A DNA stretch of 64,000 bases from the NCBI RefSeq assembly GCF_002115825.1, contig NZ_JFJZ01000021.1, forward strand, positions 1-64,000, written 5' to 3'. A program made the translations under genes and the position numbers. Of the stretch, positions 7,803 through 17,153 are shown piece after piece. Origin of the DNA: Thalassospira sp. MCCC 1A01428 (GTDB taxonomy: Bacteria > Pseudomonadota > Alphaproteobacteria > Rhodospirillales > Thalassospiraceae). The notes beneath the pieces are model-generated. The model was not told where the DNA came from and made no database searches. It saw nothing but the letters and a program-made list of their open reading frames with translations. Numbering within the stretch: the first letter of the stretch is position 1; each line of letters starts with the position of its first letter.

Positions 7803-10351
7803 TAACGATCTCCTCGCTTGCCATTACCTGCCGGTTTGGGGCCGTTTCGTCCCGCCGGACGGTTGCCAGCAGGCTTGCTGCCGGTATTGCCGCCGGGGCG
7901 GCCAGCCGGTTTGCCTGCGCCGGCGTTGCCACCGGCATAACGGCCACGACCCTTGTTCAAGGGACGGCTGGTATTGTCGCGGTTTTCTCCGGCATCATCG
8001 CGGTTGCGCGGGTTTCCGCCGCGGCCGGAAGGTTGCCCTTGCCCGCCAAAGCTGCGGTTTCCCGCCGTGTTATTGTCGCGGTTTTGCGAATCACGCCCTC
8101 GCCCGGACGATCGGCCCTGATAGCCACCATCGCGGCTGTCGTTGTCATTGCGGTCACCACGATCATTGCCGCCACCAAAAGAACGATTTTGTGGTGCGCC
8201 CCGGCGGGCATTATCGTCGCGGCCAAAGCCGCGATTATCATCACGGTCATTATCGCGGCCTCGCCCGGCAGGGGCGCGGTCGTTATATCCGCCACGGGTA
8301 TCGTTACCAGATCGGTCATTGCGATCACCACGATCATTGCCGCCACCAAAAGAGCGGTTTTGTGGTGCGCCCCGGCGGGCATTGTCGTCGCGGCCAAAGC
8401 CACGATTATCATCACGGTCATGATCGCGGCCTCGCCCGGCGGGGGCGCGGTCGTTATATCCGCCACGGGTATCGTTGCCAGACCGGTCATTGCGATCATT
8501 GCCGCCACCGAAAGAGCGGTTTTGCGGTGCGCCCCGGCGGGCATTGTCGTCGCGGCCAAAGCCACGATTATCATCACGGTCATTATCGCGGCCTCGCCCG
8601 GCGGGGGCGCGGTCGTTATATCCGCCACGGGTATCGTTGCCAGACCGGTCATTGCGATCATTGCCGCCACCGAAAGAGCGGTTTTGCGGTGCGCCCCGGC
8701 GGGCATTGTCGTCGCGGCCAAAGCCACGATTATCATCACGGTCATTATCGCGGCCTCGCCCGGCGGGGGCGCGGTCGTTATATCCGCCACGGGTATCGTT
8801 GCCAGACCGGTCATTGCGATCATTGCCGCCACCGAAAGAGCGGTTTTGCGGTGCGCCCCGGCGGGCATTGTCGTCGCGGCCAAAGCCACGATTATCATCA
8901 CGGTCATTATCGCGGCCTCGCCCGGCGGGGGCGCGGTCGTTATATCCGCCACGGGTATCGTTACCAGACCGGTCATTGCGATCACCACGATCATTACCGC
9001 CACCAAAAGAGCGATTTTGTGGTGCGCCCCGGCGGGCATTATCGTCGCGGCCAAAGCCACGATTATCATCACGGTCATGATCGCGGCCTCGCCCGGCGGG
9101 GGCGCGGTCGTTATATCCGCCACGGGTGTCGTTGCCAGACCGGTCATTGCGATCATTGCCGCCACCGAAAGAGCGGTTTTGCGGTGCGCCCCGGCGGGCA
9201 TTGTCGTCACGGCCAAAGCCACGATTATCATCACGGTCATTATCGCGGCCTCGCCCGGCGGGGGTGCGGTCGTTATATCCGCCGTTGCGGCTATCATTTT
9301 CGAACGGGCGCGGACCGGTGCTTTTCAGGCTTGTGCCCGTATCTGCATCGCGCGGGCCACCACGGCTATCGTTGCGCGCCGGGGTTTTGCGGTGGGCTTT
9401 GGGTTTTTTCGGTTTGGCTTTGGCCTGGCCATGATTGTCATTGTCGCGCTTGGCCGCGGCTTTGCTGCCGTCACCCCCAAAGAAGCCGGTAAGCTGTTCT
9501 TTCATCACTTTGCCGGTGATTTCTTCAATGTCGCCCGGCGCCATTTTGCCCAGATGGAAGGGACCATAGGACAGGCGCATCAGGCGCGTAACCGGCCAGC
9601 CAAGATGTTCCATAACCCGGCGAATTTCGCGGTTTTTGCCTTCGCGAAGTGTAATCGTCATCCAGGCATTGGTGCCTTTTTGAACGTCTACTTCCGCCTG
9701 AATTGATCCGTAATTAACACCGTCAACGGTGATGCCGTCGGCGAGCTGTTTAAGTTTGGAATCATCGATAAAGCCATGTACACGCACGCGGTAGCGCCGC
9801 GCCCAGCCAGTGGCAGGAAGCTCAAGATAACGGGCCAGTTCGCCGTCATTGGTCAGCAACAACAGGCCTTCGGAGTTAAGGTCAAGTCGGCCGACCGAAA
9901 TAACACGCGGAATATGCGGTGGCAGGCTGTTAAAAACGGTTTCGCGGCCCTGTTCGTCGCGATGGCTGGTCACCAGGCCGCGTTTTTTAAACAGGCGCCA
10001 CAGACGCGGTTTCTGTTTTTCCGGCAACGGTTTTTCGTTGATCAGAATAACGTCGTTATCGGTCACGGTGACAGCCGGGGTATCCAGGCGTCTGCCGTTC
10101 AGTTTGACCTTGCCGGTTTTAATCAGCTGTTCGGCATCGCGGCGCGAACAGACACCGGAACGGGCAATGCGTTTGGCAATGCGTTCGCGCGGCAGGTCTT
10201 CTTCGGGGATTTCAACCTCAACCAGGTCGGTTTCGCCATCGATGTCGGCGTCAAAATCATCCTGCGGCATTTCGGCGTCGAAATCGTCTTCGGCGTCGAT
10301 ATTTGCAGGGATGTCGGTTTGTGACGGGGCGGTATCTGCCTTGTCGGTCAT
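7802..10351 (-). CDS. rluB: rRNA pseudouridine synthase (RluB type) with giant repeat tail
   Basis: Converts uridine to pseudouridine in 23S rRNA helix 89 (U2605 in E. coli). Residues about 55-100 form the S4 RNA-binding domain (RIARSGVCSRRDAEQLI). The catalytic Asp lies in GRLDLNSEGLLLLTNDG (about 153-169), followed by the rest of the RsuA/RluB fold to about 285. The remaining 560 residues are a low-complexity Arg/Gly/Asp/Asn tail holding seven near-identical 54-57-residue units (about 356-735) plus a degenerate K/R/G/N end, presumably disordered and RNA-binding. Usual family length is 250-300 residues without the tail. It is coupled at both ends: the upstream gene overlaps its ATG by 4 bp (ATGA), and rsmD overlaps its stop. 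Confidence 0.9.
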   Translation of the reverse strand: MTDKADTAPSQTDIPANIDAEDDFDAEMPQDDFDADIDGETDLVEVEIPEEDLPRERIAKRIARSGVCSRRDAEQLIKTGKVKLNGRRLDTPAVTVTDNDVILINEKPLPEKQKPRLWRLFKKRGLVTSHRDEQGRETVFNSLPPHIPRVISVGRLDLNSEGLLLLTNDGELARYLELPATGWARRYRVRVHGFIDDSKLKQLADGITVDGVNYGSIQAEVDVQKGTNAWMTITLREGKNREIRRVMEHLGWPVTRLMRLSYGPFHLGKMAPGDIEEITGKVMKEQLTGFFGGDGSKAAAKRDNDNHGQAKAKPKKPKAHRKTPARNDSRGGPRDADTGTSLKSTGPRPFENDSRNGGYNDRTPAGRGRDNDRDDNRGFGRDDNARRGAPQNRSFGGGNDRNDRSGNDTRGGYNDRAPAGRGRDHDRDDNRGFGRDDNARRGAPQNRSFGGGNDRGDRNDRSGNDTRGGYNDRAPAGRGRDNDRDDNRGFGRDDNARRGAPQNRSFGGGNDRNDRSGNDTRGGYNDRAPAGRGRDNDRDDNRGFGRDDNARRGAPQNRSFGGGNDRNDRSGNDTRGGYNDRAPAGRGRDNDRDDNRGFGRDDNARRGAPQNRSFGGGNDRNDRSGNDTRGGYNDRAPAGRGRDHDRDDNRGFGRDDNARRGAPQNRSFGGGNDRGDRNDRSGNDTRGGYNDRAPAGRGRDNDRDDNRGFGRDDNARRGAPQNRSFGGGNDRGDRNDNDSRDGGYQGRSSGRGRDSQNRDNNTAGNRSFGGQGQPSGRGGNPRNRDDAGENRDNTSRPLNKGRGRYAGGNAGAGKPAGRPGGNTGSKPAGNRPAGRNGPKPAGNGKRGDR
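8144..9284 (-). repeat. Coding tandem repeat array in rluB (162/171-bp units)
   Basis: Seven copies of a block ending GAPQNRSFGGGND. Units are 162 bp, or 171 bp where an extra RGD triplet is present. Neighbouring copies are nearly identical at DNA level, for example at 8467, 8629 and 8791, exactly 162 bp apart. All length differences are multiples of three, so the frame is kept. This points to recent expansion by recombination or slippage. Confidence 0.92.
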
Positions 10352-11076
10352 TTTCGGGCCTCAATGATCAGGGCGTCGAAGATTTTGGCATCTCCGGTGC
10401 TGATGTGAAATTCGGGATGCCATTGTACGCCAAGGCAATAACGGTAGCCGGGATGTTCGATGCCTTCGATCACACCGTCCGGGGCGCGTGAATTGATAAT
10501 CACGTTCGGCCCAACATTGGCAACGGCCTGATGATGGGCTGAATTTACAGATAGATGGTCAACATTGTCGCAAATCCGTGCCAGCAATGTTCCGGTTTCA
10601 ACGCTAACGTCGTGTCCGGCTTCGTCGCGCGGGTTAGGCTGTTCGTGGGGCAGGCAGTTTTTCACCGTATCGGGAATATGCTGGATCAACGACCCGCCCA
10701 GAATAACGTTTAAAAGTTGCTGGCCGCCGCAAATGCCCAGAACCGGCATGTCGCGATCCAGCGCGCCCTGTGCCATGGCCCATTCAAATTTGGTGCGGCG
10801 GTCCTTGGTAATTACACTATCGTGGCGTTCGGTTGCCCCAAACAGGGACGGGTCCACATCAAACGCCCCGCCGGTTACGACCAGTCCGTCGATCAGATCA
10901 AGTAATTCGGGCACCAGGTCAATTTCATGGGGCAGGGGCATGGGAATGCCGCCTGCGGCCACAACGGCCCCGGCATAGTTCTGGCGCAGCGCATACCACG
11001 GAAATTTCGAATACCCGCCGGGTTCTTCGGAATCAAGGGTAATGCCAATGATCGGTTTTTTTACACGTGTGTTCAT
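10348..11076 (-). CDS. Class I glutamine amidotransferase, peptidase C26 family
   Basis: A 242-residue protein of the gamma-glutamyl-gamma-aminobutyrate hydrolase (PuuD-like) family, which releases glutamate from gamma-glutamyl amides in polyamine catabolism. The nucleophile Cys is in LGICGGQQLLN (about 113). The His-Glu pair is in VQWHPEFH (about 219-221). Other features are IGITLDSEEPGG near the N-terminus and VTGGAFDVDPSLFG, where PuuD proteins have a GG-D-P motif. No other puu genes are present here, so the physiological substrate is open. It is the first gene of a coupled operon, with its TGA overlapping the rluB ATG. Confidence 0.82.
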   Translation of the reverse strand: MNTRVKKPIIGITLDSEEPGGYSKFPWYALRQNYAGAVVAAGGIPMPLPHEIDLVPELLDLIDGLVVTGGAFDVDPSLFGATERHDSVITKDRRTKFEWAMAQGALDRDMPVLGICGGQQLLNVILGGSLIQHIPDTVKNCLPHEQPNPRDEAGHDVSVETGTLLARICDNVDHLSVNSAHHQAVANVGPNVIINSRAPDGVIEGIEHPGYRYCLGVQWHPEFHISTGDAKIFDALIIEARK

Positions 11077-11253
11077 GGGCGCTGTTTAGCCTTCTGTCGG
11101 GGTCTGGGCAATGGCAATCGTTATATGGGGGCCAGTTTGGCAACACTTTATGGCTTCTTGACCCTGTGGGGCGTAAATTGCACTGTTTTGCAGTATCTGC
11201 CGACCCGATCATAGGGCCAGTGTCGCAAAATGAAAACAGATGGTAAGGCATGA

Positions 11254-11273
11254 CTGATATCGGATGATATCAG
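11254..11273. promoter_or_regulatory. Inverted repeat between divergent genes
   Basis: CTGATATC-GGAT-GATATCAG is a perfect 8-bp inverted repeat, 31 bp before the tadA ATG in the divergent interval between the amidotransferase gene and tadA. It could be an operator or an RNA hairpin in the tadA leader. No regulator is assigned. Confidence 0.35.
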
Positions 11274-11303
11274 GTCGTGACGTAACAAGATCAGCAAGGC
11301 GGG

Positions 11304-11765
11304 ATGAACGCGATGAGCGCAGACAGTTTCATGGATATGGCATTGCAGGAAGCCCGTGCCGCCGCCCGTCGCGGTGAGGTGCCGGTGGGGGCTGTTGTTG
11401 TTGATACCGATACGGGCGAGGTTTTGGCCCGCGCCGGTAACCTGACCGAGGAAAACAACGACCCGACGGCCCACGCCGAAATTGTTGCCATCCGCGCCGC
11501 AGCAGCATTGCGCGGCGAACCGCGCCTGCCCAATTGCGATTTGTATGTCACGCTTGAACCTTGCCCGATGTGTGCAACCGCGATTTCCTTTGCCCGCATT
11601 CGCCGGGTTTATTTTGGTGCCTATGACCCCAAAGGCGGCGGTGTAGACCACGGGCCGCGTGTGTTTGAAAGCACAAGCTGCCATCACCGGCCCGAGGTTT
11701 ATGGCGGCATTGGTGAAATTGAGGCTGCCACTTTGCTAAAGGAATTTTTTGGATCGCTGCGTTAA
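11304..11765 (+). CDS. tadA: tRNA-specific adenosine deaminase
   Basis: Deaminates A34 of tRNA-Arg(ACG) to inosine. The 153-residue product has the zinc-dependent deaminase motifs HAEIVAI (about 57, zinc His and catalytic Glu) and PCPMCATA (about 87-91, two zinc Cys). It also has the TadA-specific YFGAYDPKGGGVDHG segment. AAGG lies four bases before the first ATG; a second ATG at 11313 is an alternative start. The gene is single and converges on the SDR gene. Confidence 0.92.
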   Translation: MNAMSADSFMDMALQEARAAARRGEVPVGAVVVDTDTGEVLARAGNLTEENNDPTAHAEIVAIRAAAALRGEPRLPNCDLYVTLEPCPMCATAISFARIRRVYFGAYDPKGGGVDHGPRVFESTSCHHRPEVYGGIGEIEAATLLKEFFGSLR

Positions 11766-11816
11766 CCGAACGCAAAAACCGGGGTACGGTGGGGCTGTAA
11801 TATCAATATACAGAAA

Positions 11817-11839
11817 TGGCCCGGCAATATACCGGGCCA
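11817..11839. terminator. Hairpin between convergent genes
   Basis: TGGCCCGG (11817-11824) pairs perfectly with CCGGGCCA (11832-11839) around a 7-nt loop. It lies between the ends of tadA (11765) and the SDR gene (11890). No T run follows on either strand, so termination is only suggested by position. Confidence 0.4.
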
Positions 11840-11889
11840 CAGGCTGAGAATTGCCGGGGATGGCACCTGAGATGGCGCCGGAGTGGTTG

Positions 11890-12639
11890 TTAGTTCAATA
11901 ATGCCACGGCATCCGCACCTGCCGGCAGGCGAACCGGGCAGGACGGGTCGGTTGCGGCGCGCCATATTGCCTTGGCGACATCGTCTGACTGGGTCAGCAT
12001 GTCGGGGGTTTCCTGTTCAAAATTTGCATAAACCTGTTCGCGCAATCCACGATAGGTTTCGGGAAATTCGCCTTCCTTGCTCATGCGGGCGCGGGCATTT
12101 TCGCCAAATTGTGTGGTCGGGGCGCGGCCAGGCAGCACAATGCGGGCCTGAATGTTGAACGGTTCGAGTTCAAGCGCCAATGAGGAGGTAAAGCCATCAA
12201 TGGCGGCTTTGCTTGCAGTATAGACCGCCAGCAACAAAAGGGGTTTGAGGGTCACCGCGGATGTGACATTCACAATGACCCCGCTGCCTTGTGCGCGAAA
12301 TTGCGGTAAAACGGCCTTGGTCATGGCGATGGTGCCAAAGGTGTTGGTTTCAAAAATCTGGCGCACCATTTCCATGGATGTGTCTTCAACCGCGTTCAGC
12401 CAGCCGATACCGGCATTATTGACCAGGACATCAATTTTACCGGCTTCCTTGATGGCAGCAGTGATGCTGGCATCGTCGGTAACGTCAAGTTTGATCAGGC
12501 GCAGTTTGCCGGATTTGGGCAAAACATCTTCGTTTGGGGTCCGCATGGTGGCGATAACCTGCCACCCCTGGGCCAGAAAATAGCTGGCGGTATCGCGACC
12601 AAACCCGGACGAGCAACCTGTAATCAGAACTGTTTTCAT
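11890..12639 (-). CDS. Short-chain dehydrogenase/reductase (classical SDR)
   Basis: A 249-residue Rossmann oxidoreductase. The nucleotide-binding TGCSSGFG lies at about 7-14, NNAGIG at about 85, and the catalytic YTASK (YxxxK) at about 150, with Ser at about 135 in NVTSAVTL. Substrate is unknown. AGAGG upstream supports the ATG. It lies 105 bp downstream of an AraC-family gene on the same strand, a common regulator/SDR arrangement; here the regulator is interrupted. Confidence 0.85.
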   Translation of the reverse strand: MKTVLITGCSSGFGRDTASYFLAQGWQVIATMRTPNEDVLPKSGKLRLIKLDVTDDASITAAIKEAGKIDVLVNNAGIGWLNAVEDTSMEMVRQIFETNTFGTIAMTKAVLPQFRAQGSGVIVNVTSAVTLKPLLLLAVYTASKAAIDGFTSSLALELEPFNIQARIVLPGRAPTTQFGENARARMSKEGEFPETYRGLREQVYANFEQETPDMLTQSDDVAKAIWRAATDPSCPVRLPAGADAVALLN

Positions 12640-12744
12640 GGGAAGACCTCTGTGTTGTGATGAGGCCCAAGATATAGGATGAAGGATCCGTACCTTCTAT
12701 AATCTGAAATCCATAAAACGTTAGAGTTAGTCCAATTTGCGCTG

Positions 12745-13677
12745 TTATATCGGCTCGGCAGGTTCGGTTGTTGCCATAAGATCGGTCTGGCGGCCATATT
12801 GCGCCGGCGGGAACCCGGTATGGCGGGAAAACGCCACACTAAATGCGCTGGCCGAACCATAGCCAACTTTGTTGGCGACTTCGGCAACACCACATTTGGT
12901 TTGTCGCAACATCTGTTTTGCCAGTGTCATGCGCCAGTGCAAAAGATAATCCATCGGGGCGATGCCAAGTGTTTTGTTAAAGCGTGCAAAGAATGCCGAT
13001 CGCGATAACCCGGCCTGTTTTGCCAGTTCGGCGACGGTCCAGTTCTGGTCCGGTTTGGCGTGCATGCAGCGCAAGGCAATGTTTAACCGGTCGTCGGACA
13101 ACCCCTTGAGCAAGCCCGGTGATGCCGTTGTTTCCGGGACGGATCGCAAGGTTTCAATTAAAAGTGCTTCCAGCAGGCGTTCGAGCAATATGTCGCGGGC
13201 CGGTCGGTTGGCCCGCGCTTCGTCGCCAACCAGCTTTGCCAAGGTACGAATGCGGCTTTGCCCGCGAATGACAATGACATCGGGCAGCAGGGATACCAGC
13301 AGGGAGGCATCGGGCGCGCCAAAAACACAAAATCCGATTAGCTGTTGTGTTTAGACCGGAACGTTCGGGTCCCCTAACCGGAAGGTTCCGTCGTCCTGTT
13401 TGACCGGAACGCTTCTAAGGTCGTCATCCGGTTTGGGGGTAACGCTTGACATGGCAAAACTGTAGGCTTCCGGAATAAGCGCGAAATCGCCTTGTTTAAG
13501 GGTTAACGGGGGTTTCCCGTTAACCTCAAGGCAGGCCTGACCCGTAAGGATCAGACAATAATATACCTGGTCCACATTTGTGCGCTGAACACGCCATGCG
13601 CCGCTTGATTTGACCAGTTTTGAAAAAGGTGCCTGGGGCTGCAGCAGCGTGACAATTTCGGCTAAAGGATCAGACAT
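12745..13677 (-). pseudogene. AraC-family regulator interrupted by one in-frame TAA
   Basis: Reading from the ATG at 13677 gives 108 residues of a cupin_6-type AraC N-terminal domain (VYYCLILTGQACLEVNG, LKQGDFALIPEAYSF) and then TAA at 13351-13353. Translation past the stop in the same frame continues with TQQLIGFCVFGAPDASLLVS and LLPDVIVIRGQ, exactly the family's next segment. It then reaches a complete double-HTH AraC domain (WTVAELAKQAGLSRSAFFARF, then VAEVANKVGYGSASAFSVAF), ending at 12745. So a single codon interrupts an otherwise intact gene of 310 codons. A TTG at about 13242 could restart the C-terminal part. A sequencing error or readthrough cannot be excluded. Confidence 0.8.
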
Positions 13678-13948
13678 CGGTAATTCCAGTTATATGTGGG
13701 AATGGGGATATATCATTGATACCTGTCGCCATGCGGGTATGGCCGCGATTTGGATTATAGGGACAGCGAGGGACCTATAGCCACAAAACAATGAAACCCG
13801 GCCCATTCGGTGACAAAGCCCCCAACAGGCGGCAAAGATTTTTTGGCTGTCTGCGCCAGATCAGAAAACCGGTTTTAAAACAGGTATAAAACGTTTGTCA
13901 GAAACATGTTTTTGATCATCGGGATCAAAACAGACGGATGGAAATTTG

Positions 13949-15457
13949 ATGTCTGACAAAACGCCTGCCGCCAACAAGGATAAAACACCTTTTCGCGCGC
14001 CTGCAAAAGCGCTGAATTTTGGTTTGATTGCGGCGATTGCGGCCTTTGTCGTAATCATGCTGCTGCCAACACCCGAGGGCCTGCCAATTGCCGGGCAGCG
14101 GATGTTGGCGATTTTTATGTTCGCCGTCATTATCTGGGTGACAGAAGCGGTCGATTTCGCCGTTAGCGCCATTCTGATTGCCGCCATGATTGCGGTAACA
14201 CTTGGCCTGTCACCTGCCGTGGGCGATGGCGATACATTACTGGGCACATCAAAGGCGCTGGGCACGGCCATTACCGGGTTTAGCAGCCGTGCCCTTATTT
14301 TGGTGGCGTCGGCCTTGCTGTTATCTGCCGCCATGACTTTGACCGGGCTGGACCGCCGGATCGCGATGATTGTGCTGTCCAAGGTCGGGGCCAGGGTAAG
14401 CCATATTGTGATTGGCAGCATTGTTGTTGCCACCCTGTTGGCCTTTCTGGTGCCCAGTGCCACGGCGCGTGCTGCCGCCGTTATTCCGATCATGATGGGC
14501 ATTGTCGCGACATTTGGCGCGGGCAAACAAAGCCGCTTTGCCGGTTTGCTGATTATGACAACGGTTCAGGCGGTTAGCATCTGGAATGTCGGCATTAAAA
14601 CCGCCGCCGCCCAAAACATGGTTGCAGTTGGCTTTTTACAGCGGACTTTGGGCATCGAAATCACCTGGCTGGACTGGTTCGTTGCGGCCGCCCCCTTTTC
14701 ACTGTTGATGTCGGTGGTGCTGTATTTTGTGATGATGCGGATGATGCCGCCAGAACATGACACAGTGCCAGGCGGGCGCGAAAGTGTGGCCGCCGCCCTT
14801 AAAGAAATTGGCCCCATGACCGGGGCGGAAAAACGCCTGTTGGCGGTTTCCCTGTTGCTGGTTTTTTGCTGGGCAACTGAAGGCGTTTTGCATCATTTTG
14901 ACAGCGCAACCCTGACCGTCCTTGCCGTTACATTTCTGCTATTGCCTGGTATCGGGGTGATGAGCTGGAAACAGGCCAATGCCAAATTTCCCTGGGGCAC
15001 GATTGTTTTGTTCGGGGTTGGTATCAGTCTGGGCTCGGCCTTGCTCAGCACCGGGGCGGCGTCGTGGCTGGCGAAGTCGGCGGTGGATATGTTTGGTCTG
15101 TCGGGCTTTGGTACCTTGGGCATTGTTGCGGTGCTGGGCGGTTTTCTGGTCGTGATCCATTTGGGTTTTGCCAGTGCCACGGCCCTTGCATCCTCGATGA
15201 TCCCGATCATCATTGCCGTGCTCCAGCAAATGGATAATGGCAGTGTCAATGTGTTTGGTACCACCATTTTGCTGCAATTCGTGGTCAGCTTCGGCTTTAT
15301 TTTGCCGGTCAATTCACCGCAGGGCATGGTTGCGCACGGTACTGATACCTTTGCGGTAAAGGATTTTGTCCGCACCGGGTTGGTGTTAACCGTGATTGCT
15401 TATGTTTTGACGCTGGTCTTTACCGCCACTTACTGGAAATGGCTGGGGCTTGCCTAG
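13949..15457 (+). CDS. DASS/SLC13-family anion:sodium symporter
   Basis: A 502-residue inner-membrane protein with about 12-14 hydrophobic segments. It has the family's repeated motifs: an N-terminal IIWVTEAVDFAVSAILIAA helix, and a C-terminal region with a LPVNSPQGMVAHGTD segment of the kind seen in bacterial di-/tricarboxylate and sulfate transporters (YbhI/CitT/SLC13-like). It would import dicarboxylates or another anion; substrate not determined. The ATG at 13949 is preferred to the TTG just before it. Upstream lies a TTTTGATC/GATCAAAA inverted repeat (about 13911-13930) of unknown role. Confidence 0.82.
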   Translation: MSDKTPAANKDKTPFRAPAKALNFGLIAAIAAFVVIMLLPTPEGLPIAGQRMLAIFMFAVIIWVTEAVDFAVSAILIAAMIAVTLGLSPAVGDGDTLLGTSKALGTAITGFSSRALILVASALLLSAAMTLTGLDRRIAMIVLSKVGARVSHIVIGSIVVATLLAFLVPSATARAAAVIPIMMGIVATFGAGKQSRFAGLLIMTTVQAVSIWNVGIKTAAAQNMVAVGFLQRTLGIEITWLDWFVAAAPFSLLMSVVLYFVMMRMMPPEHDTVPGGRESVAAALKEIGPMTGAEKRLLAVSLLLVFCWATEGVLHHFDSATLTVLAVTFLLLPGIGVMSWKQANAKFPWGTIVLFGVGISLGSALLSTGAASWLAKSAVDMFGLSGFGTLGIVAVLGGFLVVIHLGFASATALASSMIPIIIAVLQQMDNGSVNVFGTTILLQFVVSFGFILPVNSPQGMVAHGTDTFAVKDFVRTGLVLTVIAYVLTLVFTATYWKWLGLA

Positions 15458-15482
15458 CTGTGACGAGGTTGCCAGAAAGCAC

Positions 15483-15511
15483 ACGAACCCGCCTGTGCGA
15501 GGCGGGTTCGT
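15483..15511. terminator. Perfect 12-bp hairpin between convergent genes
   Basis: ACGAACCCGCCT (15483-15494) pairs without mismatch with AGGCGGGTTCGT (15500-15511). It is placed between the DASS gene end (15457) and the glucan gene end (15546). There is little T run, so it may work as a bidirectional terminator or RNA-stabilising stem. Confidence 0.55.
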
Positions 15512-15545
15512 ACTTGACATGTCGACGGTATCGATCAAGCCGGGA

Positions 15546-17153
15546 TTATTGTTCATCCCAGTTTTTAAGACCCGGCAAATGCTGATACATCCAGGTTTCA
15601 GACAAGGGGGCATCGCCGCGTTTTAAATACATCCGCATATCGACAGGATCGTTGCCTTCCACTTCAAGGTCGAAAATCGCGCGCCACAGGCGGGTGTCGG
15701 GGATGGGTTCTGTTTTGATCCGCGACAGTTTGCCGCGTGATACTGAAATAATCGCCTCGGGATATTCGCCATATGCCAGCGTTCCCAGAATATCGCCTTC
15801 AAAATCAACAACAAATTTGGTCAGGCCTTTGGGGCGCGGCAAACCTTCCTGCCCGCCACGGCCAAGCCGGGTGGCTTTGGCATATGCCAGTTTTTCCAGT
15901 GGATAAGGGGTGTGGGCCTGCCAATACAACCGATAGCGGAAATTATAGGATTGCCCGGCCTTGGCTGGTGCCTCGGGTACCCAGAAAGCGGCAATATTGT
16001 CGTGGATTTCATCGTCGGTGGGGATTTCGACCAGTTGCACAGCCCCTTTGCCCCAGGCCCCCAGCGGTTCGACCCACAGGCTGGGGCGGCGATGATACAT
16101 CACACCGTCGAGGTAATGGGTGACATCGCGGTCGCGTTGCATCAGGCCAAAGCCGCGCGGGTTATCATCGCCAAAGGCCGATGCGCGGGTAAATTCGGGG
16201 TTGTTAAGTTGCCGCCATATGCGTTCGCCGCCGCCGGTCCATAAGGCCAGCCCGTCTGAATCATGCACTTCGGGGCGCCAGTCCATGCGGAACGGGCGGT
16301 TTTGCTCCGAATACCAGAACATGCTGGTCAGCGGGGCAACGCCAAACCGTTCAATGTCCTTGCGAATGAACAGGAATTTTTCCACATCCATCGTCACACC
16401 CTTGCCGCGCGTCAGGTAAAACCGGTACGCACCAGTGATGCTGGGGCCATCTAGCAGGGCATAAACCGTTACCGGGTCTTCGGCACTTTTCGCGGGTTCA
16501 ATGTAAAACTCGGTAAAATCGGGGAATTCCTCGCCCTGCGGGGTGGCCGTATTAATGGCAATGCCGCGCGCAGACAGGCCATATTGCCCTTCATCGCCAA
16601 TGGCGCGGAAATAGGACGCGCCCAAAAAGGCAACCCAATCCTGGGTTTTCCAGTCATCGCGGTGGATGTCTTCATGCAGGCGGAAACCGGCGAAACCGAT
16701 ATTTTCCGACAGTTTGCGTGCCGGGCTGTTTTCGGGCATTTCGAAATAATCGGTTTTATATTCGACTTCCTGCGACATGCCGTTTTCCAAAAGGTACATA
16801 TGCACCGGTTTCTGAAAAAACTGCCCCATATGGAAATAGGTGACCGGATAGGTGCCCGACCCGTCAGAAAAAGGCGCAAAGTCGCGTTTGTATTTCAGTT
16901 TGCCATGTTCGGCATAATCAATCTGTTCAAGGATCGCCTTGTCGGGTGTTTTCGGGGCAACATAGGGTTTGCCGGCCATTTTGCGGGCGCGCTCGACCAG
17001 CGCATCAAAGCTGAATTTGTGCTTTTTGCCCAGTGCCAGCTTTTTAACGGCATCGGCGGCAAAGGCCTGTTGCCACATCGACATACCCGGCAATATCAAA
17101 CCGGCAGCCGCAGCGGACTTTAAAAAGTGTCGGCGCTGTGCGGAAGTGTCCAT
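15546..17153 (-). CDS. Tat-exported glucan biosynthesis protein (MdoD/OpgD type)
   Basis: A 535-residue periplasmic protein of the MdoG/MdoD family, needed for making or tailoring osmoregulated periplasmic glucans. The start at 17153 leaves a twin-arginine signal (QRRHFLKSAAAAGLILPG, about 6-23), as in OpgD. An upstream in-frame extension would bury the signal and is rejected. AGGGAT lies ahead of this ATG. The family body runs from FSFDALVERARKMAGKPY to the beta-sandwich C-terminus. No glucosyltransferase opgH gene is visible nearby. OpgG versus OpgD cannot be settled by eye; the Tat signal favours OpgD. Confidence 0.85.
   Translation of the reverse strand: MDTSAQRRHFLKSAAAAGLILPGMSMWQQAFAADAVKKLALGKKHKFSFDALVERARKMAGKPYVAPKTPDKAILEQIDYAEHGKLKYKRDFAPFSDGSGTYPVTYFHMGQFFQKPVHMYLLENGMSQEVEYKTDYFEMPENSPARKLSENIGFAGFRLHEDIHRDDWKTQDWVAFLGASYFRAIGDEGQYGLSARGIAINTATPQGEEFPDFTEFYIEPAKSAEDPVTVYALLDGPSITGAYRFYLTRGKGVTMDVEKFLFIRKDIERFGVAPLTSMFWYSEQNRPFRMDWRPEVHDSDGLALWTGGGERIWRQLNNPEFTRASAFGDDNPRGFGLMQRDRDVTHYLDGVMYHRRPSLWVEPLGAWGKGAVQLVEIPTDDEIHDNIAAFWVPEAPAKAGQSYNFRYRLYWQAHTPYPLEKLAYAKATRLGRGGQEGLPRPKGLTKFVVDFEGDILGTLAYGEYPEAIISVSRGKLSRIKTEPIPDTRLWRAIFDLEVEGNDPVDMRMYLKRGDAPLSETWMYQHLPGLKNWDEQ

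Noticed and set aside
8144-9284. Regularly spaced repeats that might suggest a CRISPR array
   Set aside because: Units are 162-171 bp, contiguous and coding, with no spacer/repeat alternation and no cas genes.
7459-9706. Long open frames on the plus strand (up to 677 codons) and a second minus-strand frame across the rluB repeats
   Set aside because: They are antisense or shifted readings of the repeat DNA, rich in Arg/Ala/Ile patterns, with no RBS or family match. The repeat unit simply lacks stops in several frames.
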